DNA from: Symbiodinium natans
Lineage: Eukaryota > Sar > Dinophyceae > Suessiales > Symbiodiniaceae
NCBI GenBank assembly: GCA_905221605.1
Contig: CAJNDS010002681.1
Coordinates: 7,501 to 71,500 of the forward strand
Direction: 5' to 3'
DNA length: 64,000 nucleotides
Shown here: piece by piece, positions 32,955 through 42,000 of the stretch
How the letters are laid out: every line of letters starts with the position of its first letter
Numbering within the stretch: position 1 is the first letter of the stretch
Notes under the pieces: model-generated
Databases searched by the model: none
Seen by the model: only the letters and a program-made list of their open reading frames with translations
What the model was told of the DNA's origin: nothing
Program-made: the position numbers and the translations under genes

Positions 32955-33206
32955 GGCCTGTCAAATACTCAGGGACCTTCTCAGATTGGGGCTACATGTC
33001 TCAGAACCTCAAAATCTATACAAGTTCAAAACCAACTGAAAGCCCTAAAGAAAATGTGCACGCATGAAGCACGCAATCTCCAAGTGGTGCTTAGATCCCG
33101 TATGGAACCTCAGCATGAACGGACCCCAAGGGTGCAAAGTGCCCGAGGACACGGCGACTGGAAGCGTCTATTCGCTAACGACTACAGGCTAAGCCTACAC
33201 GAATAA
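32955..33206 (+). CDS. Candidate plus-strand C-terminal exon
   Basis: After a pyrimidine-rich TGCTTTATTTAG acceptor the frame is open for 83 codons to TAA at 33204-33206. It includes QNQLKALKKMCTHEARNLQV and GHGDWKRLFANDYRLSLHE. This is one of the longer uninterrupted non-repeat reading stretches of the window and carries no telomere motif. A second plus-strand candidate, 32878-32954 after TTCTTTCAG, reads RECTEQGQEPVENAALAV and ends TAG. Family unknown. Confidence 0.44.
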   Translation, partial: GLSNTQGPSQIGATCLRTSKSIQVQNQLKALKKMCTHEARNLQVVLRSRMEPQHERTPRVQSARGHGDWKRLFANDYRLSLHE

Positions 33207-33561
33207 TCTCAGACAAACCCTAAACCCTAAACCCTAAACCCCGAACCCTGAACCCTGATACCTCATAACTCGACAATCCAACCCGAAGCCGAAGCCGGAA
33301 ACCTAAGAACTCATTGAACCCCAACCTGATCATCTTAACCCTCAGCCCTAAGCCCCCTCAACTCTCTAAGACCTAAACACCCTAAACACGAACCCTGCAC
33401 AAAAAAAAACACACCCTAAGCCCTAAGCCTCAGGGTTTAGGGTCTAGGGTTTAGGGTTTAGGGTTTAGGTTGAGATCAACGTTTTGCATCGAGGATTCGA
33501 TGTACACCGTTCAAAAATCGGCCCTAGGAAGCCGGTTACATAAGGGCTTCGCAAGCACAAT

Positions 33562-33629
33562 TAGGGTTTAGGGTTTAGGGTTTAGGGTTTAGGGTTTAGG
33601 GTTTAGGGTTTAGGGTTTAGGGTTTAGGG
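33562..33629 (+). repeat. TTTAGGG array
   Basis: About nine perfect units. Confidence 0.95.
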
Positions 33630-33704
33630 AAGTAGCAAAACGACATGTGCTTCCTCAAAGCGATGCCTGCCACCATGAAAACTCGAGCCCACTGCTCTAA
33701 CCTG

Positions 33705-33832
33705 AATTGCTAGGATTCCCAGTAACGAAGGCTTAAAAAGGGTGCCCTTTTTTGCTTAAAGGGGTTTATAAATAAGGGAACCTAAACCGCCCAAAAAGGG
33801 AATAAGGGTACTACTGGGCATCCTAGAATTGC
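33705..33832. mobile_element. Family B2 element
   Basis: TTGCTAGGATTCCCAGTAAC ... TACTACTGGGCATCCTAG; inverted ends and the interior GGGTGCCCTTTTTTGC. Confidence 0.72.
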
Positions 33833-34093
33833 TAGGATTCAATCACGACCCCTTCGCGATCCCTCAAGAAATCCAAGCCCGAAAGCCAAAACCCTCAAGC
33901 CATAGCAGCACAACGTTTTCTGGGTGTAGGGGTCTAGGGGTTTTCGGGTTTAGGGGTCTAGGGTTTAGGGTTTAGGGCTTGGGGTTTGGGGTTTGGGGTT
34001 TAGAGTTGTTACATGGGGTTTGGTTGTTTTTTTTTCTTGTCGCATTTGGGTTTTGGAGTCTTGGGCCGACACAGGATTCAGGGTAGGGGGGAC

Positions 34094-34430
34094 CTAAACC
34101 CTAAAACCCTAAAACCCTAAACCCCTAAAACCCTAAACCCTGAAACCCTAAAAAACAAAAACCCTAAACCCAAAAACCCTAAAAAAAAAAGCCCAAAAAC
34201 CCTAAAACCCTAAAACCCCAAAAACCCTACAACCCTAAAACCCTAAAACCCCAAAACCCCAAAACCCCAAAACCCAAAAACCCAAAAACTCAAAAACCCA
34301 AAAACCCAAAAACCCAAAAACCCAAAAACCCAAAAACCCAAAAACCCAAAAACCCAAAAACCCAAAAACCCAAAAACCCAAAAACCCAAAAACACCCAAA
34401 AACCCTAAAACCCTAAACCCAATTTAGGGT
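34094..34430 (-). repeat. AAAACCC/AAAAACCC variant array
   Basis: CCCTAAAA units grade into about 18 CCCAAAAA units at 34262-34395, then back. An 8 bp period unlike the 7 bp arrays. Confidence 0.95.
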
Positions 34431-34439
34431 TCAGCAGCT

Positions 34440-34542
34440 GAAGCTGAGGGGCTGTAGAAGCTGATCACCATGCGCAGCTTGTCGCCCCAGCCTTGCAGAA
34501 AGTCGGCGAGCTCCTGTGGATGTTGGACCACCACAGGCCGCC
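34440..34542 (-). CDS. Candidate exon, unknown protein
   Basis: TTTGAG acceptor. Reads RPVVVQHPQELADFLQGWGD then KLRMVISFYSP. The helix-strand pattern is suggestive of a thioredoxin-like start, but no CxxC is seen. Right of it lies a TTTAGGG array, left of it the AAAACCC array. Confidence 0.45.
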
Positions 34543-34895
34543 CTCAAAGGGTTTAGGGTTTAGGGTTTAGGGTTTAGGGTTCAGGGTTCAGGGTTTAGGG
34601 TTCAGAGTTTAGGGTTCAGGGTTGCAACCCTACTTGCACCTACCCATGAACCTCTCACAACACGGAGCCATTTATGATGGCTGAAAAGGCTGCAGGTCTA
34701 GGAAGTTGATGATCCAGCTGAGGCATCACTGACAGCATCGACTCCAAACCTTTCCAATCCCAAACCCTAAGCCCTAAAAGCCCTAAACCCCAAAAGGCCC
34801 TAAACCCCTAAGAGCCCAAAACTCCCCCTAAAAGCCCTACAACCCCAAACCTCTAAAACGCTAGGGTTTAGGGTTTAGGGTAAGGTTCTTAAGTT

Positions 34896-35002
34896 CTACT
34901 CCATGACGAAGGGCCACTGGGCCCTGTTCAAACCCGACAGGCACAGCTCCTCGGGCGTCAGTTGGGGCATCAGAGTTGCAAAAGCACGGACGATGAGATA
35001 GC
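34896..35002 (-). CDS. Candidate C-terminal exon
   Basis: CTGAG acceptor, 34 codons, stop TAG at 34896-34898. Reads YLIVRAFATLMPQLTPEELC then LSGLNRAQWPFVME. Strong third-position bias. It suggests a minus-strand gene extending right, perhaps to the 36 kb exons. Confidence 0.52.
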
Positions 35003-35246
35003 CTCAGGCTTGCTTAGGGGTTTAGGATTGAGGCTACTTTCTGGGAACTGGTTCTTAGTACGGAATTAGGATCCGGGGATGTGGAGTGTTAGGGCCAGTG
35101 ATTCTGCATGCAGATGTGTAAGATCCTTGCAAAACGTGCTGTTTCTTAAAGCAGCCTGCGGGAAGCGTATAGAGTCAGAGCAACATGCAGCCTAACCAGG
35201 TGTTGTAAGTCGTTGCCTCAGCTGTCTGTCTCCTGATCTGGAGGTT

Positions 35247-35343
35247 TACGCAAATATGGGGCCCCTAATATCAACCTAGGATTCCCTTATAGTAAGGACC
35301 CAACAAGGTACGTACCCCTAATTTCGGAAACCCCCATATCCCA
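35247..35343. mobile_element. Family A-like element, inverted
   Basis: ATATGGGGCCCCTAATATCA ... CCTAATTTCGGAAACCCCCA. Confidence 0.55.
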
Positions 35344-35461
35344 CATTTTTTCCAGGGCCTGTGTGTTTCAGGTTTGCTTGGAGGTTCCTGGGCGGTTTAA
35401 CTAAAAACTGAACCCTAAACCTTAGACCCTAAACCCGAAACCTTGAACCCTCGTTGTAGCA

Positions 35462-35573
35462 CTATGAGGCCGCGCTCCACTTGCCGTTTGTTGACAGGTC
35501 GCCAGCATCGGTGGTCTCTTCCACTTTATCTTCACCTAGGTCGCCAGCACGTTGCCTTTTGTGGGTTTGAGGG
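35462..35573 (-). CDS. Candidate acidic C-terminal exon
   Basis: Open frame ending TAG at 35462-35464: RQRAGDLGEDKVEETTDAGD then LSTNGKWSAAS. AGDL occurs twice (GCTGGCGACCT direct repeat). Upstream it abuts a family D element. Confidence 0.37.
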
Positions 35574-35683
35574 TTGGGACGGTCCCCCCTGAAAGTAATA
35601 GTCCTTAAGAGGGATTCTGATAGGGGGGGGGGGGTACTAGAATCCCTATTACGGACTGTTCGTGTAAGGGGGAACATCCCAAG
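35573..35683. mobile_element. Family D element
   Basis: GTTGGGACGGTCCCCCCTGA ... TAAGGGGGAACATCCCAAG, with an expanded G run inside. Confidence 0.85.
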
Positions 35684-36170
35684 TTTCGGGCTTTATCGGC
35701 GCGAAGAGGATTGCCGTTTCAAGGTTGAGGTGCCCTCCTGCCACACCTGCCGCGAAGATGCCATGCTATCTTATTCAGCAAGGATTTAAAAAACATATAT
35801 TTTCAGAAAGGCTCGACACCAAAGACGCAAAAGCCCAAGGCAGGCTCAAGCAAAGCCACCTTCGTAGAATGGTTGAAGCGGCGTGTGCGACGGAAACCTC
35901 AGCCAGCCCGATCTGGTCTGATTGCTTTCGGAGTTCGGGGTTTAGGGTTTCGGGCATAGGGACTTTGGGGCGCACAAAGGGTTCGGTCCTTACGCCTTAG
36001 GCGTTGAGGCGTCTGAGGCGTTTGGGACACTGGGTGTAGACCCCCCCATTGCAATTTCTGACCGCATCACACGAAGTAGCAAAGCAAGCCTGTGCAGTTA
36101 GACCATGGGTGTGGGTGCGTAGCGTCCACTTTCATTTATAGGGTTCTCAAACTTGCAGCGGAACACGGGG

Positions 36171-36290
36171 GCTTCCGAAAATAGGGGTACCCTTTCTGGG
36201 ATTCCCTTTAAGCGGATTCGATTCTACTTGGGGTATGAAAGGGGTCCCCCCCCCCCCCCCCCCCTATTCTGGGAAATACCCACATACTTC
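36171..36290. mobile_element. Family A element with poly-C expansion
   Basis: CTTCCGAAAATAGGGGTACC ... CTATTCTGGGAAATACCCAC with 19 C at 36246-36264. Confidence 0.62.
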
Positions 36291-36318
36291 CAAATCTCTT
36301 TGCGGAGATTTATCTAAC

Positions 36319-36394
36319 CTCTTTATTGCTTGCTGCTGGGTCTCTGATCAAACCCAATGTGCCTCCTTCATTGGTCCTGACCACGGCAACAGCC
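36319..36394 (-). CDS. Candidate exon with telomere-motif acceptor
   Basis: TTTAG acceptor from the adjoining CCCTAAA array, 76 bp, donor GAG/GTTAGA. Reads AVAVVRTNEGGTLGLIRDPA then ASNKE. No family recognised. Confidence 0.5.
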
Positions 36395-36478
36395 CTAAAC
36401 CCTAAACCCTAAACCCTAAACCCTAAACCCTAAACCCTAAACCCTAAACCCTAAAGTTGCTCTCAGCTACATCACGAC

Positions 36479-36514
36479 CCACAGAGCCCAGCACCGCTCA
36501 ATGACAGAAGCTTC
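36479..36514 (-). CDS. Candidate 36 bp exon
   Basis: GCTAAG acceptor, 12 codons (EASVIERCWALW), donor TGG/GTCGTG. Phase 0 at both ends. Short, so tentative. Confidence 0.35.
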
Positions 36515-36559
36515 CTTAGCCGCCTTAGGTCTAGTAGTTACTACAGCGCCTAGGCCCAA

Positions 36560-36660
36560 GAGAAACCCAGGAATAAAAGGGGTGCCCTTTTTGGTCTATA
36601 TCATGGGGCTTCTAAGGGAGCCTAAACCCTAAAACAAATATGTTACTCTGGGTCCTAGGC
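36560..36660. mobile_element. Family B2 element
   Basis: AGAAACCCAGGAATAAAAGG ... GTTACTCTGGGTCCTAGGC. Confidence 0.6.
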
Positions 36661-36694
36661 TCTTATTCAGCTACCTCTACGGCCCTCTGGGCTT

Positions 36695-36952
36695 TTGACC
36701 AACTGCGAAGCTCAAGCATCTACACTCCACCGGACGGGAACATCCCATAGCGACAAACACAAACCCAGAAAACACAGGCCGAATTACACAACCTATACAA
36801 CAGAAAGCCAAGAAGACGCGTGGCTTGCTGAGGTCTTTCCCGACGTCGTGATACATCGGGAGGATGGTTTGAGATTCTGGGCAGAGGAGCGTCATACACG
36901 CAGGCTTAAAGCAGGCCGCTATCAGGGTTTAGGACATTTAGGGGTTTTTTAG
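36695..36952 (+). CDS. Possible plus-strand coding stretch
   Basis: An open frame of 85 codons including SQEDAWLAEVFPDVVIHRED and LRFWAEERHTRRLKAGRY. The antisense frame is open over part of the same DNA, so the strand is uncertain. No domain recognised. Confidence 0.28.
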   Translation: MTNCEAQASTLHRTGTSHSDKHKPRKHRPNYTTYTTESQEDAWLAEVFPDVVIHREDGLRFWAEERHTRRLKAGRYQGLGHLGVF

Positions 36953-37951
36953 GCCCTGAGACCTATAATTGCTGCACTCCAAAGAGTTGCATTTTTTCAG
37001 CCTGGCCCTGAGTTTAGGGGGCCACCGGGCCGAGCACCGAGAAAAAAAGTCTTGCAAGCCCAGATCTGGGGTGGCGTTTTTGGGTTCTAGGGGCTTATTC
37101 GGTTTTAGAGCTTAGGGGCAAGAGGGCTCCGACTTCTTGAGCTTCAGAGAGTTTGCCTGCGTTTCATTTCGGACCCAGTTTGGGCACCTTCGCATTTTCG
37201 ACTTTATCAGAAGCCCCCCCCCCCCCCCCCTCGGGGACCCCAGCTCAAACCTTAAGCAGAAGGCCTCTTGGGCTGATCTTTGATTCATTGAAGATTTCTT
37301 CTCTGGGTAGCCCAGTTACCATATGCTTTCGGGGCTGAGGGCGTATATGCAGCAGTATCCACACACCCGCCCCCCTCCCGTGGTTTATTGCGGGGTTTAG
37401 GATTTCCCCCCTGCCCCCCCTTATGGATTATGGTCTGTGGCTTTAGGGTTTTCACTCGGCCCCCCAACGTTTATGGCGGGTTTGGGGTTTAGGGTTTAGG
37501 GTTCAGTTACTTAGGTTTAGGGTTTCCCTCTCCCCCGCGTGGTTCGTGGTGGGTTTACCGGGCCAATGGTTCAGGGTTAAGGCCGTAAAGGTTTCGGGTT
37601 CCCCCTCCCCCCCGTGGTAAGGTGGTTTTAGGTGTTAGGCCTCAGGGTTCAGGGCATAGCTTTGGGGCTTCCCCCTTTCCCCGATGGTCCGTGGTGGTCT
37701 TCGGGTTCACGGTCAGGGTTGGGAGGCGGGGGGGGGGGGGGCGAGAACGCGGAGTGCAGGCGCACATAAACTCCAACGACCATACATACGCCTCACCCTA
37801 AAACCTCACAGACCCCAAGTAAACCACAAACAAGACCCAGTTAAGAAGAATACTGGGCCAGCTGTTGGTACGCTAAGCCCAAAGTACCCAGAGACTCTCA
37901 TCTCCTCACCTACGAAATAGTCCTTAAACCCTAGAAGAAATCCGATTACAT

Positions 37952-38060
37952 GTTGAGGAATATTCCTTAATTAAGGAAGATTCCTTAAATCATATAAGGA
38001 GCCTTCTTATATTGTAAGTAAGGGCATACCCCTTAATTAAGGGGGTATTGGAGTCCCTCA
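37952..38060. mobile_element. Family F element
   Basis: TTGAGGAATATTCCTTAATT ... AGGGGGTATTGGAGTCCCTC. Confidence 0.8.
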
Positions 38061-38163
38061 GCATTGCAGCGCCAAGATGCTGAGGTAGCCCCCACCCTGC
38101 AACACTTTAGCGCTCCTGGGCTGCGTCGAGGGCATCCGACCATACTTCCCCCTAAGAACCCGG

Positions 38164-38255
38164 CTTAGGGTTTAGGGTTTAGGGTTTAGGGTTTAGGGTT
38201 TAGGGTTTAGGGTTTAGGGTTTAGGGTTTAGGGTTTAGGGTTTAGGGTTTAGGGT
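38164..38255 (+). repeat. TTTAGGG array
   Basis: Thirteen perfect units. Confidence 0.96.
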
Positions 38256-38364
38256 TAACAACAAGTAAAAGACAGAAGAATCCCTCTATTCATAGTATCA
38301 GGAAGAATCCCCCCTAAAAATAAAGGAGAGAATGATCCCTATAGAACCCTTGTAAGGAAGAAGG

Positions 38365-38392
38365 TGTGTGTGTGTGTGTGTGCGCGTGTGTT
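38365..38392 (+). repeat. (GT)n microsatellite
   Basis: GTGTGTGTGTGTGTGTGT then GCGC; beside a half family E end (GGGTTCTTAAGCAAG at 38414). Confidence 0.9.
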
Positions 38393-39074
38393 TTGTTTCT
38401 TAAAATTTTGCGGGGTTCTTAAGCAAGTAGTAGTATCAGGGGCTGAGGGCATCGTTTTAGGGGTTTTTGGGGTTTTTCAGGGCATTGAGCTTCTAGGATT
38501 TTAGGGTTCAGGTCCACAAGCTCGCTGGGGCGGGGTTTCTGGCTCGCGGGATTTTGGGCTTCAGGGTTTGAGGGGGTCGGTTTTGGAAGCTATGCGTTCC
38601 TACCCCCACGCGAACCTTTCAAAAACTCTAGACTCTCGATAAAAACCGAAACTCAAAGAACCAAGCAGTCTAGACGCGAACCTAAACTCCAACCACAACA
38701 CCTAACTCCAAGCCTCTCGGCCTGTGGTCTGAGGGTGGAAGGATGGGGAGAAGCTCCGTACACACAGATGACACAGAGCAGTGTCCCAAGATATTCCAAT
38801 GAACGCTCTTCCCAACACCTCCGCCTAAGAGGCGAAAGAACGGCTTTAAGTAGTACAGGGGCCTGTTCAGTCAGAATGGGTGCCTGGAGTGGTTTACTTG
38901 CAAAGTACAACAGGAGTATCATAAGAGGATGTCAAGAAGATAGCATCGTAACTCTTTTGGAAGCTGGAAAAACTGAACTCCACTCGAAAACTCTAATTCT
39001 TGAACCCGAAAACCCTAAACCCTAAACCCTAAACCCTAAACCCTAAACCCTAAACCCTAAACCCTATAGAGCCC

Positions 39075-42000
39075 TCAGAACCCATCGCGGTCGGAGCTCA
39101 GGGCGTCCTCGCTGTGGTGATGGAACCAGTCCAGTGCGCGAGGAATCTGAGGCGGCTTGCGAGTTCTGGCGTGTAGGCTTATAGTAGAAGCCAAAAAGTT
39201 GTTTAGGGTTTAGGGTTTAGGGTTTAGGGTTTAGGGTTTAGGGTTTAGGGTTTAGGGTTTAGGGTTTAGGGTTTAGGGTTTAGGGTTTAGGGTCAATAGC
39301 CTCAATCCCTAAGAGTAAAGTACAGGGAATCCCAGCACTATTTGTCCTTAACAAGGCTTCCAACTTTTTGGGTTTACTGTAGGGTTTCGGTTTGAGGTTT
39401 ACCCTATACCCTGTACCCTGAACCCTGAACCCTAAACCCTAAACCCTAATTGAAGGCTCATAGGGTTGCAACTGTCCTTGGCGACTCATTAAGAGGCACG
39501 AGGCACTGTGATCACTTGGGGGTTCATTTTGGGTTGTTACCAAATAGGTTCGTCATAGGGTTTAGGGTTTAGGGTTTAGGGTTTAGGGTTTAGGGATAGC
39601 TGCCATACTTGCAACCCTACTTTACTTGGACCTGCCCAAACCAACCTCCAAGCAGGTGACTACGAAGCAGCTTCGGGCATCGTGTGCGTACTGTCACTAA
39701 ATCACCGAGATGACTCAGAAATGCTGAAGCCAGAAGCCATATCCCCTAAACCCTATAACCCTATAAGGCTGAGTTCCAAGCCTAGAGCCTCAAACCCTCC
39801 AAGCCGCTCACGAGCCCGCGGCTGCCTCTGCAAAAGCCTGAAAAACCTGCAAGCCAATACCCTAAACCCTAAACCCTAAACCCTAAACCCCAAACCCTAA
39901 ACCCTAAACCCTAAACCCTAAACCCTACACCCTAAACCCTAAACCAAAATCAAAATCTCTAGCGCCTTGCTCTTGTCAGGCGAGCCCAGAGACTCCGTGA
40001 CGTTGAGCAGGGCTTTCAGCGTCGTCAGGACGATGGTGGTGGTCCTCGGAGTTGGTCTATGGGGTTCATTAGGGTTTACTAGCATTTATAGGGTTTATTG
40101 GGGTTCATTACGGTTTACTAGGGCTTACTAGGGTTTATTAGGGTTTGTTAGGGTTTATTAGGGTTTATTAGGGTTTATAGGGTTTTCATAGGATTTATAG
40201 AGTTTATAGGGACTTGGCCAGGCCCTGCAGGGATTTCTCGGGCTTATGGGGCTGAGGCAGTTCTCGAAACCACGATCCTGTTTATGGATTTCCTATTCAG
40301 GGTACCCGGCAACGGCCTCATACCTGACTTCAGAGCTTTCGCTGTGTGGGCTAGAGGGATTTTAAGAGTTTGCGTGTGAACATTTCGAGTGCCCGCCCCC
40401 CTCCCCGAAAATCCTCCGCCCGCGATTGTTTGGGTTTAGGGGTTCGGGGGGATGAGGGGGACAAGATCTGGGCTTCGGACCTCGGCTTATCTGAGACTGC
40501 GCCTGCGTTTGCCGTTCGGGATTCAGGTTGCGCGGCGTTCTCGGCTTCAGGATATATATAATTAAGGTCGTTGCAAAGGCATGGCTCGAAATGGTGATGC
40601 TAAAGAACAAGCGTTTAGTACTTTTATGCACACACACACACACTTACTCACACCCCAAGCCCGACCAAACCCTAAACCCTAAACCAAAAAACAAAAAAAA
40701 ACAAGAAACAAGCTCCACCAAGCTCCTCAAGCGTCCCCACCGACCCCCAGCCCCTGAAAGGCTTCTCTGTGCTGGCCCCGTTGCGGAACTTGCTCGCCGC
40801 CAACGCCAATCTGCCAGGTCTCTTCTTGCAGCAGCCCGACTGCAGGGGATTGGAGGGTTTCGAGCCATGGGGCAATAATGTCTTCGGGCACTACTTGGAG
40901 TTTCATGGGGAGTGATAAAGTAGGGTCATAAGCATGCAACCCTACTTATCACCTCACTTATTGGAGCCACCCATGAACCTCCAAGCCACTCGGGGGGGTC
41001 TATAGAATGGGGAAAAAAGATGAACAAGGGGGCTTCGTTGGAGCTTACATGTTTAAGGCTTCACAGCTTCCTCACCGACTCTTGGGAGTGAAAGCCTCCC
41101 CAAACCCGCACGCACCCTAAGTAAGAATATGTACTCAAACAGGGTGCCACCTCAGGATTCGAAAGTTCGAAAGTTCGCAACCCACTTGGCTTCCCACTAG
41201 GGTTTCACATGTGGGCTTTCAAGGCTCCTCGGATCGCCACGAGAGTGTCATCTGGCAAGACAGTATTGAGGGCTTAGGGGGCCTTAGGTGTAGGAGTGCC
41301 CCAAACCTCAAGTCTTTAGGGCTTATAGGGTTTAGGGAACCCCTATACCCTAAACCCTAAACCCTAAACCCTAAACCCTAAACCCTAAATACCCAACCCA
41401 ACCCCGACCCCTCCCCCCCCGCAGGCTTGCTGCGTGACAGAAGTCGCGCGTCCAGATCCTGGGCTGCCAAACTCCAGGGTCCCTGTACCAGCCTCCGAAG
41501 ATCCTCCTAAACCCTAAACCCTAAACCCTAAACCCTAAACCCTAAACCCTAAACCCTAAACCCTAAACCCTAAACCCTAAACCCTAAACCCTACACCCCC
41601 TAGAGCCCAACAAGGAAACATGCTGGCATGTCCCATGGCCCTCTACAGACCTGTACATGATCCCTGGCTTGGTGCTGGGGGTTTTTGTACTTGTCAGCTT
41701 GCGATAGGGCGAACCCTCTGGAGGTCTAGGGTTTCGGGTTTAGGGTCTAGACCGAGGAGTTTAGTAGTCCAGGAATAAAAGCGTACCCTCTTTGGCTTTC
41801 AGGGGACTTTCAGGAGCCCCAACCCTAAAATACGGAGCTAACGGCCTACTCCGGGTTTCTAGAGGTGCACGTGGTGTAGGGTTCATGGTTTAGGTTTAGG
41901 GTTTAGGGTTTAGGGTTTAGGGTTTAGGGTTTAGGGTTTAGGGTTTAGGGTTTAGGGTTTAGGGTTTAAGCCCCAAAGCCCGAAGGCTCTTCACGCTGGG

